This document shows positions 35,076-45,155 of a stretch of DNA of 64,000 bases, in pieces. Position 1 is the first letter of the stretch. Every line of letters begins with the position of its first letter. The DNA comes from Paraburkholderia phenazinium (GTDB lineage Bacteria; Pseudomonadota; Gammaproteobacteria; Burkholderiales; Burkholderiaceae): contig NZ_FSRU01000001.1 of the NCBI RefSeq assembly GCF_900142845.1, positions 3,038,001-3,102,000 of the forward strand, given 5' to 3'. Below the pieces are notes generated by a model. That model was not told the DNA's origin. It ran no database searches and saw only the letters and a program-made list of their open reading frames with translations. Position numbers and translations under genes: made by a program.

Positions 35076-36998
35076 TCAAAGCGTCTCGAGCAAACGGCTG
35101 TCGGCGCGCACGAGGCGTAGATCGCGCTGAAACCGAGTATACCCAACGCGGTCGAAGAACTCCAAAATCTGGATCGCGCGTTTGCGGCCCAGGCCGCTCG
35201 CGTCGCGGAACGCAGACGCCCCCAATACACCCTCATGCTCTTGCGCAAGCGACGCCACCAGGCCCGCCAGTTCGCGCACCACGTCAGGGTGATAAAACAG
35301 ATCCCGCACCACCTGATAGACCTCGCCGCGCCGTGCGAGCTTGCGCAAAAGTTGCCGCACCCGCTCTTCCGGCGCCTGCAGCGCGCTCGCCAGATCGCGC
35401 ACCCACGGCGGATCGAAACGGCCTTGCGCAAGCAAGGGCAACAGTTGCGCCGCCAACTCCTGTTCGCCCGCATCGAGCGACACCGAATGCTCGGGAAGAT
35501 GCAGCCACGCGCCGCTGCGCGTCACCGCACCTTCGGCGATCAACGCATCGAGCAGCGCACGCCACAATGTCTCCGTGACGAGCGGCGCTGCGATACGCCG
35601 CAAACGCGCGGCATCGGGGCCCTGCTCGTCCGGCATGCGAGCGTGAAACTGCTGCAACGCGCTCACAATCTGCGCGTGCATCTGTTCCCAATGAGCGCGC
35701 AGCACGATAAGCGCATCGTCCGCAGCCTTGCCGTGCAATGCGATGGTCAACGCCGTTGCCGGCACACTTGGCAAGGACGCCGGCAGTCCCGTCAGATGCA
35801 GCAACGTCGAGCGCAGCATGCCGCGCGGCGCCTGCTCGAGCAGCGGCTCGAGCAGGCGCTCGTCGAGCCAGGCTCGCAGGGCATCGAGCCATGCGCGCCG
35901 CTCAGGTGTACGACGCTTGCGCGCCGGTCCAAATGGATCGAGCACGCGGCCACCGCCGACCGTGCGCGTCGCCTGGGCGTTACGCATGATGAAGCGATCG
36001 CCCGGCAATGCGCAGACCGGTACGTCGAACACGAGTTGCACGCGGGCCGCTTCACCCGCTGACAGGGTATCGCCTTCCAGCAAGGCCACATGCGCGACCC
36101 GATGCAAGGTACCGATATGCACATGCACCGGCGTCCAATGCTGCAGTGTGAGGCCTGCATCGGCCAACAGCGTGAGTTCGACATCGAGCCGCTCCGACGA
36201 CCCGGCCAGAGCCGCATCGACGATCCAGTCGCCTCGCGCGATCGCATCCTTGTCGATGCCGGCGAGATTGAGTGCACAACGCTGTCCGGCATGTCCCGTC
36301 TCAGCCGCGCGATTCTGGGCGTGAATGCTGCGCACGCGCACCGGCGTCGCGGCCGGAGCCAGCATCAGCGTGGCGCCGGTCGTCACGCGCCCGGCGAATA
36401 CGGTGCCGGTCACGACCGTGCCCTGCCCCGCCAGCGTAAAGACGCGATCGATCGCGAGACGAAACAGCCCGTCATCGCGACGTCCGTGCCATCGCAGTGC
36501 GGCTTCGTGCAGATGCGCCTTCAGATGTTCAACGCCCGCATCGCCGGGCTGCGTCGCGTGGGTTTCGAACAGCGGCGCATCGGCAAGTGCGGTTGACGCG
36601 AGCCACGCCTGAATCTCTGCGCGCACTTGAGCAAGACGCGCCGCGTCGACGCGATCGGTCTTGGTCAACGCCACGGCACCATGCGTCACGCCAAGCAGTT
36701 GCAGGATCGCCAGATGTTCGCGCGTTTGCGTCATCACGCCGTCGTCGGCGGCGATCACCAGCAACGCGAAGTCGATCCCGCAAGCACCCGCGACCATCGT
36801 GTGCACCAGCTTCTCGTGACCGGGCACGTCGATCATGCCCAGCACCTCGCCGTTTTCCAGCGGCGTATAGGCATAACCCAGTTCAATCGAAATGCCGCGC
36901 GCCTTTTCTTCCTTGAGCCTGTCCGTATCGACACCCGTCAGCGCGCGCACGAGGGTCGTCTTGCCATGATCGATATGGCCGGCGGTGCCGACGATCAT
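35076..36998 (-). CDS. selB: Selenocysteine-specific translation elongation factor
   Basis: 640 residues from the ATG at 36998, which overlaps the selA stop (ATGA); a start 18 bases upstream is less likely. The GTPase motifs are [22 protein letters not shown] and ALTKTD; beta-barrel domains follow, and the C-terminal third has winged-helix repeats ([20 protein letters not shown] near the end). SelB carries Sec-tRNA-Sec to ribosomes paused at UGA by binding the SECIS hairpin. The matching SECIS and UGA are in fdoG at 44.35 kb. Confidence 0.96.
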   Translation of the reverse strand: MIVGTAGHIDHGKTTLVRALTGVDTDRLKEEKARGISIELGYAYTPLENGEVLGMIDVPGHEKLVHTMVAGACGIDFALLVIAADDGVMTQTREHLAILQLLGVTHGAVALTKTDRVDAARLAQVRAEIQAWLASTALADAPLFETHATQPGDAGVEHLKAHLHEAALRWHGRRDDGLFRLAIDRVFTLAGQGTVVTGTVFAGRVTTGATLMLAPAATPVRVRSIHAQNRAAETGHAGQRCALNLAGIDKDAIARGDWIVDAALAGSSERLDVELTLLADAGLTLQHWTPVHVHIGTLHRVAHVALLEGDTLSAGEAARVQLVFDVPVCALPGDRFIMRNAQATRTVGGGRVLDPFGPARKRRTPERRAWLDALRAWLDERLLEPLLEQAPRGMLRSTLLHLTGLPASLPSVPATALTIALHGKAADDALIVLRAHWEQMHAQIVSALQQFHARMPDEQGPDAARLRRIAAPLVTETLWRALLDALIAEGAVTRSGAWLHLPEHSVSLDAGEQELAAQLLPLLAQGRFDPPWVRDLASALQAPEERVRQLLRKLARRGEVYQVVRDLFYHPDVVRELAGLVASLAQEHEGVLGASAFRDASGLGRKRAIQILEFFDRVGYTRFQRDLRLVRADSRLLETL

Positions 36999-38596
36999 GC
37001 GCGCACCTCTTCGCACTGCGCGAGGAACGCGGCTTCGTCGACCGCTTCGAGACAGCGCAGATCGAGCCGCAATGCATCGTCGGCGATGCGGCCGATGACC
37101 GGGCGCGGCAAGTCGCGCAATGCTTTCTCAAGCTTCATCAAGGCACGGCCGTTCCGCTTGCCCGTTGCATGACGCACGACGAGTCCATAGCTCGGCAGTT
37201 GTTCGACGGGTAGCGCGCCGCTGCCGATCTGGCTGAACATCGGTTCGGCGCTCACCGCGAAGTGCTCCCCGAGGGCACGCTGCAAGACCGGTAAAGCACG
37301 CTCGGCAAAGACCCGCATTTCCGCGGCTGGGCGGGTCAGCAGACGCAGCGTCGTGAGGCGTTCGCGCAGAAATTCGGGCGCCCGGTAAAGTCGCAGGACC
37401 GGTTCGAGCGCGGCGAGAGTGAGCTTGCCGACACGCAGCGCGCGTTTCAGAGGATGCTTCTTGATCTTGCGAATCAACTCAGCGCGCCCGACGATCAGTC
37501 CGGCCTGCGGACCGCCCAGCAGCTTGTCGCCGCTAAAGGTCACGAGGTCGGCGCCTGCGGCGACGTTCTCGCGCACGGTCGGCTCGCGCGGCAGGCCCCA
37601 TTGCGTCAGATCGACCAGCGTGCCGCTGCCCAGGTCCACCACCACCGGCAAGCCGTGCCTTTGTGCGAGGGGCGCCAGTTCATCGAGTTCGACGCTTTTC
37701 GTGAAACCGCTGATGACATAGTTGCTGCAATGGACCTTCATCAGCAACGCGGTCCGCGGACCGATGGCTTCCTCATAGTCTTTCAGATGCGTGCGATTGG
37801 TGGTACCGACTTCATGTAGCCTTGCGCCTGCCCGGGACATGATGTCAGGAATCCGAAACGCGCCGCCGATCTCGACCAGCTCTCCGCGCGACACGATGAC
37901 ATCCTTCTTCGCGGCCAGCGCCGACAGCGTCAGCAACACGGCCGCAGCGTTGTTATTGACCACGGTGGCCGCCTCCGCGCCGGTCAATTCGCAGATGAGC
38001 TCGTCGATCAGATCGTCGCGGTCGCCGCGGCTGCCGGTCGCCAGATCGAACTCGAGATTCATCGGACGCGTCAGAGCTTCGACTACGGCGCTGACGGCTT
38101 CGTCCGGCAACAGGGCTCGGCCAAGGTTGGTGTGCAATACGGTGCCGGTGAGATTGAAGACGCTGCGCAGAGGGCTTTGCGCGCGCTGCGCCAGCAGAAC
38201 GGCGGCTTGCCTGGCGATATGGGCTTCGTCGCAAGCAGTGGCGAACGGCGAGGCTGCGCCGCGCAGTGCGGCGTCTGGCGGCTGAGAAACAGCGGGCGTC
38301 TCGAACGGGGTAGAGAGACCGCTTGCGAGACATGTCCCGTCCGGCCCGGTGGTTTGAGCCTCTGCTTTCGCGGCTGTTTGCGTTTGCGTTGTCGCAGCGC
38401 CGTGGGAGTCACCCTGCACGATGGTGGTTTGCAGCGTGCACCGCAGCGTGTCGAGGGTGGCGCGCACGGCGGCGAGGACCTGGGTGCGGCCGTATTCGGC
38501 CAGCAGCGGCTGCACTGCTGCGGACGACATGACCCGTTCCACGGCTGGCACGCGCGCCAGCAGCGTGTTCAACTGATTCCCCTGTACTTCGCTCAC
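36995..38596 (-). CDS. selA: L-seryl-tRNA(Sec) selenium transferase with an N-terminal insertion
   Basis: 533 residues against about 463 in E. coli. The PLP-enzyme core is complete: [40 protein letters not shown], and the PLP lysine in [14 protein letters not shown]. It converts Ser-tRNA-Sec to Sec-tRNA-Sec using selenophosphate. The extra length is a segment of about 60 residues (roughly 60-120), rich in Thr, Gln, Ala and Pro, between the N-terminal domain and the core; it looks unstructured. Selenophosphate synthase (selD) is not in the window. The gene follows fdhE by 16 bases. Confidence 0.95.
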   Translation of the reverse strand: MSEVQGNQLNTLLARVPAVERVMSSAAVQPLLAEYGRTQVLAAVRATLDTLRCTLQTTIVQGDSHGAATTQTQTAAKAEAQTTGPDGTCLASGLSTPFETPAVSQPPDAALRGAASPFATACDEAHIARQAAVLLAQRAQSPLRSVFNLTGTVLHTNLGRALLPDEAVSAVVEALTRPMNLEFDLATGSRGDRDDLIDELICELTGAEAATVVNNNAAAVLLTLSALAAKKDVIVSRGELVEIGGAFRIPDIMSRAGARLHEVGTTNRTHLKDYEEAIGPRTALLMKVHCSNYVISGFTKSVELDELAPLAQRHGLPVVVDLGSGTLVDLTQWGLPREPTVRENVAAGADLVTFSGDKLLGGPQAGLIVGRAELIRKIKKHPLKRALRVGKLTLAALEPVLRLYRAPEFLRERLTTLRLLTRPAAEMRVFAERALPVLQRALGEHFAVSAEPMFSQIGSGALPVEQLPSYGLVVRHATGKRNGRALMKLEKALRDLPRPVIGRIADDALRLDLRCLEAVDEAAFLAQCEEVRA

Positions 38597-38612
38597 GCCG
38601 CGTGTCTCCTGC

Positions 38613-39545
38613 TTATGCGTCTGATGGTGCTTCGGGCCATAGCAGCGGATTGGGTCCGCTGCGTTGATAGCCTGCTTCGTTCATTAACAGATCGAGTGTG
38701 AGGCTCGCGAGGTCATCGGCGAGCGGTTCGAACTCGAAATCCTTCTCCTGATAGCCGATCTTGCGATAGGTATGGCATTCATCGCAGGATTCGGCCTTGA
38801 GGGCTTCGCTGCCGCCTTCGATGCCATGATAGGCGATCCCTTTGGTGGAATCGCAATTCGAGCACTTGGTGCGGACCATATGCCATTCATTGGCGCACAG
38901 ACCGCATTGCAGATAGCGATACCCTTGATACTGGCCGCCGACGCGCACGATGCTGGCAACGGGCAGGCTCCCGCAGACGGGGCAGACGCCGGGCGTGTCG
39001 AGATAGGGAATATCGCTCGAATCGAGCCGGCTCGCAAGGTCGGTCCAGACAACCTGGAGGGCCGCCATGATAAACGGCGCGGTGGCGGGGTCGATTTCGT
39101 TGTAGCGGTGGGCGAGGATGGCGTCGGCTTGCGCGTCGAGTGTTTGCGGGGTTTGCAGGCGTAGCGAGTCGAGGACTTTACCGAGCGTTGGGGTGACGGC
39201 GCCGGCGGCTTCGACTTTGTCCAGCAGACGGTGGAGGATGTCGCGCCAGGTGGGGTCCCGGTTTGGCGAGAGCGCAGGGATCAGGGGCAGCGAGTTTTGT
39301 TGGGATTTTTTTATTGCCTCCGGCTGTGGAGGGGGTGCTGTGAAGCTGGTTTGCAAGGTGTGTTGGGCGGTGGCTACTGTTGACATTAGTCTTAGGTAGG
39401 CGGCTATTGGGTTGGTGGTGGCCAGGTGTTTTAATCGCGCTGCGCGCGCGGCGAAAACCGTCGCCCGGTCAGGCAGGCGGATGCGAGGGATCACCGAGTG
39501 GTCCAGGGATTCTATCTGCGATGCTTCCATGATTTTTTGGGGCAT
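38613..39545 (-). CDS. fdhE: Formate dehydrogenase accessory protein FdhE
   Basis: 310 residues, as in E. coli. Four CxxC pairs form two rubredoxin-like metal sites: [30 protein letters not shown] and [11 protein letters not shown]. FdhE acts in the cytoplasm on Tat-exported respiratory formate dehydrogenase and is needed for its activity. Its place between the structural fdo genes and selA fits. The ATG at 39545 has AGGAAC upstream; a second Met 15 bases inside is possible. Confidence 0.93.
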   Translation of the reverse strand: MPQKIMEASQIESLDHSVIPRIRLPDRATVFAARAARLKHLATTNPIAAYLRLMSTVATAQHTLQTSFTAPPPQPEAIKKSQQNSLPLIPALSPNRDPTWRDILHRLLDKVEAAGAVTPTLGKVLDSLRLQTPQTLDAQADAILAHRYNEIDPATAPFIMAALQVVWTDLASRLDSSDIPYLDTPGVCPVCGSLPVASIVRVGGQYQGYRYLQCGLCANEWHMVRTKCSNCDSTKGIAYHGIEGGSEALKAESCDECHTYRKIGYQEKDFEFEPLADDLASLTLDLLMNEAGYQRSGPNPLLWPEAPSDA

Positions 39546-39643
39546 TGATCAGGTTCCTTCTGTTTTTTGCTGCGTATGCTTTGGTACTTGCTGGTGGTTT
39601 TTTGGGGTTTTTGCCTGCGGCGCCTTGTATTTGGCTGTGTTCC

Positions 39644-39783
39644 TACGGTGTTGGCCTTTCCTTGCTTTCTTAGCGGTCTATTAGCTTCGCCCCTGTGCGG
39701 GGCGGCACTTACTTTCTTTGCCGCCGCAAAGAAAGTAAGCAAAGAAAGCGGGCTGCCACCGCTAGCCCGTAGTGAGCCATCCC
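39644..39783 (+). repeat. Hairpin-bearing repeat, left copy
   Basis: The core CTTACTTTCTTTGC-cgcc-GCAAAGAAAGTAAG (39708-39739) is a perfect 14-bp stem with a four-base loop. The whole stretch is repeated in inverted orientation at 40105-40245, and weaker similarity continues into the DNA between. Small open frames here (FFAAAKKVSKESG) are by-products of the repeat. I recall similar blocks as common intergenic repeats in Paraburkholderia; function unknown. Confidence 0.85.
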
Positions 39784-40104
39784 GGTCTGCCAGTGGGAAC
39801 GGCCCAAGACGAGACCCGCCCTCGCACCACACGCCCTGGTGACAAGGCACTCATCCGTTCCAGCGTCGCGCTTCGCGCCCCGCCGTCAGGCATAACGGAT
39901 CTTCGGCTTGCTCTCCTGTGTTTTGCATGATTAGGCATCCAAACATTCGTCACACATACTCCAGGCGTTCGCACCCGCATCCCACCGTAAGCGGACCCAA
40001 TCCGCCGCGCACGCAGTGTGCGGGCGGGAAGAATGAGCCCTGTGTCACGAACGCGGGTGGTGCGAGAGATGATCTTGTCTCGGACCACTCTGCGGTGATA
40101 CGGG
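39784..40104. other. Interior of the inverted repeat pair, no gene
   Basis: The two halves show residual inverted similarity (cgcaccac followed by a gtgac block on each side), so each repeat copy is probably about 250 bases long. No credible coding frame, terminator or promoter was identified. Confidence 0.5.
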
Positions 40105-40245
40105 GGGTGGCTCACTACGGGCTGGCGGTTGCAGCCCGCTTTCTTTGCTTACTTTCTTTGCGGCGGCAAAGAAAGTAAGTGCCGCCCCGCACAGGGGCAA
40201 CACAAATAGACCACTAAGAAAGCAAGGAAAGGCCAACACCATAGA
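40105..40245 (-). repeat. Hairpin-bearing repeat, right copy (inverted)
   Basis: Reverse complement of the left copy with a few differences; its hairpin lies at 40148-40179 with the loop ggcg. The two copies flank about 320 bases holding diverged extensions of the same element and no gene. They separate fdoI from fdhE on the same strand, so they would lie within a transcript if the seven genes are one operon. Confidence 0.85.
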
Positions 40246-40311
40246 GAAAACAGCCAAAACCAAGGCGCCGCAGGCAAAAAGGGCCGCCAGCAAGGCAAAA
40301 AAAACCAACCC

Positions 40312-40938
40312 TTATTTAACCCCCTCCCGAAACCACTTAGGATGATGCTTCCTGGCCCACCCGAGGGTAACGGTGCCACGCACCATAGCGCCGATGGACC
40401 CTTTGATCCAAAGCGCAGCATAAACATGAACCACGATCCCGACAATGAGCACAAACGCGGCAGCAGCATGCACAACCACCGCGAAGCGAATCACAGAAAC
40501 AGGAAAGTAAACCGAAAAATACCGCCGCCAAATCACAACACCGCTGCAAAGCAACAAAAGCAGGCACAGCACCATGGTAAAAAACAGCAACTTCTGCCCC
40601 GCGTTATACCGCCCAATCTCCGGCAACTTCTCCTCGCGATTGGCAAGCACATCGTCAATCTGCCGCAGCCACTGCACATCGTCGCGATCCAGATAGTTGT
40701 GATGCCAGAACCGCACCGCCAGAATGAAGAACGACACAAACATCACCACACCCACAAACGGATGCAAAATCCGCGTCCACTGCCCGCCGCCGAACAGCGC
40801 CGTCAGCCAGAACATCGACGGATGAAACAGCGCCAGCCCCGACAGCGCCAGCAACACAAACGTAATCGCCATAATCCAGTGATTCGTCCGCTCGTTCGCC
40901 GTATAACGCACAATCAGATTCGGATCATTTGACTTCAT
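40312..40938 (-). CDS. fdoI: Formate dehydrogenase cytochrome b556 (gamma) subunit
   Basis: 208 residues from the ATG at 40938 ([20 protein letters not shown]); a longer frame overlaps too far into fdoH. There are four membrane helices, with haem-ligand-type histidines in [20 protein letters not shown] and [20 protein letters not shown]. It anchors the enzyme in the inner membrane and passes electrons to quinone. Its start overlaps the fdoH stop by 14 bases. Confidence 0.93.
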   Translation of the reverse strand: MKSNDPNLIVRYTANERTNHWIMAITFVLLALSGLALFHPSMFWLTALFGGGQWTRILHPFVGVVMFVSFFILAVRFWHHNYLDRDDVQWLRQIDDVLANREEKLPEIGRYNAGQKLLFFTMVLCLLLLLCSGVVIWRRYFSVYFPVSVIRFAVVVHAAAAFVLIVGIVVHVYAALWIKGSIGAMVRGTVTLGWARKHHPKWFREGVK

Positions 40939-41857
40939 CGCCCTGCTCCCCTTCATCCCTGATGCGTCGTGCCTCATCCCGCGCCGCCAGCTCATCCTCT
41001 TCCGTCACCTCGTTCGGTCCAATCCGCGTGTAATGGAAGAACCCCGACAGCGCCGCCAATGCAATGCCCGCCACCGCCAGCGGTTTCGCAATACCCTTCC
41101 ACAAGCGCACCATCGGGCTGATGCGCGGATTGTCCGGCAAGCCGTGGTAAAGCGACGGTTGATCCGCGTGGTGCAGCACATACATCACATGTGTACCGCT
41201 CACGCCCGGCGGATCGTACAGCCCCGCATGCTCAAAGCCGCGTTCCTTCAGATCCTCGATGCGCTCCGCCGCGTGCTGCTTCATGTCCTCCTTGGTGCCG
41301 AACACGATCGCGCCGGTCGGGCACGTCTTCACGCAAGCCGGCTCCTGTCCCACCGCCACGCGGTCGGAACACAGCGTGCACTTGTAGGCCCGGTTGTCCT
41401 GCTTCGAAATGCGCGGCACGTTGAACGGACAACCCGTCACGCAGTACCCGCAGCCAATGCAGTTCTCCTCATGGAAATCCACGATGCCGTTCGTGTACTG
41501 CACAATCGCGCCCGGCGAAGGACACGCCTTCAGGCAGCCCGGGTCCTCGCAGTGCATGCAGCCGTCCTTGCGGATCAGCCATTCAAGGTTGCCGTTCGGA
41601 TTCTCGTACTCCGAGAAGCGCATCACGGTCCACGAATGCTCGCTGAGATCCATCGGATTGTCGTACACGCCATGGTTGATCCCCACCACGTCGCGCAGAT
41701 CGTTCCACTCCATGCACGCCGTCTGGCACGCCTTGCAGCCAATGCATTTGCTGACGTCGATCAGCTTCGCCACCGTGCCGGTCACCGGCTCGCGTACCGC
41801 CGGAGGCTGCACGGTGGTGGCCGACATTCGCTTGATATCCAGTGATTGCAGTGCCAT
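40925..41857 (-). CDS. fdoH: Formate dehydrogenase iron-sulfur (beta) subunit
   Basis: 310 residues. Four cysteine clusters bind four [4Fe-4S] centres: [43 protein letters not shown], and CTLCSDR with [11 protein letters not shown] single C-terminal membrane helix ([17 protein letters not shown]) tethers it to the membrane. It relays electrons from the catalytic subunit to cytochrome b. It starts 10 bases after the fdoG stop. Confidence 0.95.
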   Translation of the reverse strand: MALQSLDIKRMSATTVQPPAVREPVTGTVAKLIDVSKCIGCKACQTACMEWNDLRDVVGINHGVYDNPMDLSEHSWTVMRFSEYENPNGNLEWLIRKDGCMHCEDPGCLKACPSPGAIVQYTNGIVDFHEENCIGCGYCVTGCPFNVPRISKQDNRAYKCTLCSDRVAVGQEPACVKTCPTGAIVFGTKEDMKQHAAERIEDLKERGFEHAGLYDPPGVSGTHVMYVLHHADQPSLYHGLPDNPRISPMVRLWKGIAKPLAVAGIALAALSGFFHYTRIGPNEVTEEDELAARDEARRIRDEGEQGDEVK

Positions 41858-41867
41858 CGCGCCTCCC

Positions 41868-44800
41868 CTAGGCCTTCTCGACTTTCACCAGGAACGACTT
41901 GAATTCCGGTGTCTGCGAATTGCCGTCGCCCACCACCGGCGTCAACGTATTGCTCAGGTAACCCGGCTTCGTCTGCCCTTTGAAGCCCCAATGCAGCGGA
42001 ATGCCGACCGTCTGCACCTTCTTGCCGTCGATCATCAACGGCTTGATGCGCTTGGTCACCACCGCCACCGCGATCAGGTAGCCACGGTTGGACGACACCT
42101 TCACGCGCTCGCCCGCCACCACGCCCACCTCCTTCGCAAGGTCTTCGCCAATCTCGACGAACTGCTGCGGCTGAATAATCGAGTTCAGCCGCGCATGCTT
42201 GGTCCAGAAGTGGAAGTGCTCGGTCAGACGATACGTGGTCGCGGTATGCGGAAACTCCGGCGCCTTGCCGAAAGCCGCCCGGTCGTCCGGAAACACGCGC
42301 GCGGCCGGATTGCTGGTAGCGAGCGCATTGTGCGGATGCAGCGTGTTATAGCCCAACGGATTCTCGAACGGCTCGTAATGCTCGGGGAACGGGCCTTCGT
42401 TCATCTCGTCGCGCGCGAAGAAACGCGCGACGCCTTCTGGATTCATGATGAATGGCCCCATGCCGTTTTCCGGCGGTTCATCCACCTTGAAGTCGGGAAC
42501 GTCCGGCCCGGTCCACGCCGAGCCGTTCCAGCCAATCAGCTTGCGGGTGGGGTCGAACGGCTTGCCGTTCAGGTCGCACGAGGCGCGGTTGTAGAGAATC
42601 CGCCGGTTCACCGGCCACGCCCATGCCCAGTTCAGGGTCTGGCCGATGCCGGTCGGGTCGTCGTTGTCGCGCCGTCCCATCTGGTTGCCTTCCTCGGTCC
42701 ATGCGCCGCAGAAGATCCAGCAACCGCTCGAGGTCGAACCGTCGTCCTTCAGCTGGGCAAAGCCGGCGAGCTGCTGGCCCTTCTTCAGCAGCACCTTCGC
42801 GGCGTCATTAGGATCGTTCAGGTCGGTCACGGCCTTGCCGTTGAACTCCATCGCCAGTTCTTCCGGCGTCGGGCTTTCCGGGTCCGCGTACGGCCAGTCC
42901 AGCTTGACGATCGGATCGGGGTATTTGCCGCCCTGCTCCTGATACGCCTTGCGCATGCGCAGGAAAATCCCGGACATGATCTCCAGGTCGCTCTTCGCTT
43001 CGCCTGGGCCGTCCGCGCCCTTCCAGTGCCACTGCAGCACCCGGCTCGAACTCACCAGCGAGCCGCGTTCCTCCGCGAACAGCGTGGTTGGCAACCGGAA
43101 CACTTCGGTCTGGATCTTCGCGGCATCGACGTCGTTGTAGTCGCCATGGTTCTTCCAGAACTCGGCGGTTTCGATGGCAAGCGGGTCCATCACCACGAGC
43201 CACTTCAGCTTGCCGAGCGCCGAGCTCGTCTTCGCCTTGTTCGGCGAGGACGCGAGCACGTTGAAGCCCTGCGCGATATAGCCGTTCATCTTGCCCTGAT
43301 CCATCAGCTCAATGGCCTGCAGCAAATCGTAGGGCTTATCGAGCTTGGGCAGATAGTCGTAGCCCCAGTTGTTGTCGGCGGTGGCGGCATCGCCCCACCA
43401 CGACTTCATGAAGCTCACGAAGAACGCGCCGTAGTTCTTCCAGTAACTGAGCTGGTTGGGCCGCAACTGCTGGGTCGCGCGTTTCTTGATGTATGCGCCG
43501 TAGTCCTGCTCGTCCTCCATCGGCAAGGTCATGTAGCCCGGCAGCAGGTTCGACATCAGCCCGAGATCCGTCAGCCCTTGGATGTTCGAGTGACCGCGCA
43601 GCGCATTCATGCCGCCGCCGGCGATGCCGATATTGCCAAGCAGTAGCTGTACCATCGCGCCGGTGCGGATCATCTGCGCGCCGACCGAGTGATGCGTCCA
43701 GCCGAGCGCGTACAGGATCGTCCCGGCGCGGCCGGGCACCGCGGTCGTGGCCAGCATTTCGCAGACCTTGAGGAATTTGTCCTTCGGCGTGCCGCAGGTC
43801 TTCTCGACCATCTCGGGCGTATAGCGCGAGTAGTGCTGTTTCAGCAGGTTGTAGACGCAGCGCGGATCCTGCAGCGTCATGTCGACCTTCACGAAGCCGT
43901 CGTCGCCGCGCTCGTAATCCCACGACGCCTTGTCCGGATACGCGTGCTTCTCCGCGTCGTAGCCCGAATAGATGCCGTCGTCGAACGCGAAATCCTCGCG
44001 CACGATGAACGCGAAGTCCGTGTAGTTCTTCACATACTCGTGCTGGATCTTGTCATTCGTCAGCAGATAGTGGATCACCCCGCCGAGGAACACGATGTCC
44101 GTACCGGTGCGAATCGGCGCGTAGAAGTCGGCCACGGACGCGGTGCGCGTAAAGCGCGGATCGACCACGATCAGGCGCGCCTTGCGATGCGCCTTCGCTT
44201 CGGCCACCCATTTGAAGCCGCATGGGTGGGCCTCGGCGGCATTGCCGCCCATCACCAGGATCACGTCCGCGTTCTTGATGTCGACCCAATGGTTCGTCAT
44301 CGCTCCACGGCCAAACGTCGGGGCAAGACCTGCCACCGTCGGACCGTGTCAGACACGCGCCTGGTTGTCGAACGCAAGCATCCCCATGCTGCGCACTGTC
44401 TTGTGCGTCAGATACCCCACCTCGTTGCTACCCGCCGATGCAGCGAGCATACCGGTGGTCAGCCAGCGGTTGACCTTCTTGCCGTCCGCGGTGGTTTCGA
44501 CGAAGTTGGCGTCGCGGTCGGCCTTCATCAGTTTCGCGATGCGGTCGAGCGCGTCATCCCACGAAATGCGCTGCCACTGCTCGGCACCGGCGGCGCGATA
44601 CTCGGGATACTTCAGGCGGCTCGGGCTGTGAATGAAGTCGATCAGGCTGGCGCCCTTCGGGCACAGCGTGCCGCGATTGACCGGGTGGTCGGGATCGCCT
44701 TCAATATGGATGATGCTGGCGGTGGCGTTCTTCGCGCCGTCACCCAGGCCGTACATGAGGATCCCGCAGCCCACCGAGCAATACGGGCAGGTGTTGCGGG

Positions 44801-44939
44801 TTTCAGTGGTGCGCGCCAGCTTGTACTGTCGGACCTCGGCGAGCGCGTTGTCCGGCGAGAAGCCCAGCAGGGCCAAGCTCGATCCGGCTAGCGTAGACGC
44901 CGTCACCTTCAGGAACTGACGCCGGGACATTTGCAGCAT
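41868..44939 (-). CDS. fdoG: Formate dehydrogenase major subunit, selenocysteine-containing (read through TGA at 44349-44351)
   Basis: 1023 residues when the in-frame TGA is read as selenocysteine; the two halves appear as separate frames otherwise. The N-terminus has a twin-arginine signal ([20 protein letters not shown]) for Tat export. [15 protein letters not shown] with a distal TLCPKG binds [4Fe-4S]. NQARV-U-HGP puts Sec at codon 197, matching FdnG/FdoG. A molybdopterin-binding dehydrogenase body and C-terminal dinucleotide-binding domain follow. Expected reaction: periplasmic oxidation of formate to CO2, with electrons passed to FdoH and FdoI. The length match and a SECIS-like hairpin rule against a nonsense mutation. 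An alternative ATG lies 15 bases upstream. Confidence 0.96.
44311..44351 (-). promoter_or_regulatory. Selenocysteine codon and SECIS-like hairpin in fdoG
   Basis: The TGA occupies 44351-44349 (minus strand). Thirteen bases further, GG-T-GGCA-GGTCT-TGCC-CC can form a small hairpin with GGTCT in the loop and a bulged T in the stem. The E. coli fdnG SECIS has the same GGUCU loop and bulged U, the parts contacted by SelB. Position and loop both fit a bacterial SECIS. Confidence 0.85.
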
Positions 44940-45155
44940 GGTCGCCCTCGGCATGGATGTTGTGGGGGTACTTAAAAGTATAAGACGTTTCCTTAATAGT
45001 TTCGTTGCGCCAGCATCGAGTCTGTACAGGACATACCCTGACTCGGAAACGTCCTTGTTATAGTGACAGGCATGGTGCTTGCGGCAGCTTGCCCACCCGT
45101 GCCGCAACGGCATAGAGGCGCAGAGGCCGGCGCCGCGATCCCGCACAGAGATCTC
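44940..45155. promoter_or_regulatory. Divergent promoter region of fdoG and the YihY-type gene
   Basis: This AT-richer spacer must hold the start signals of both operons. No clear FNR- or NarL-type site was recognised by eye. Confidence 0.4.

Noticed and set aside
39567..40345. Small open frames (SALTFFAAAKKVSKESG type) between fdhE and fdoI
   Set aside because: They lie within the inverted hairpin repeat and are created by the repeat sequence itself on both strands.
41394..43646. A 750-codon open frame on the plus strand opposite fdoG
   Set aside because: It is antisense to a strongly conserved gene, has no recognisable domain, and arises from GC-rich third positions.
44349..44351. TGA in fdoG read as a nonsense mutation splitting the gene
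   Set aside because: Its position equals the known selenocysteine of FdnG/FdoG, a SECIS-like hairpin follows, and selA, selB and selC are next door.
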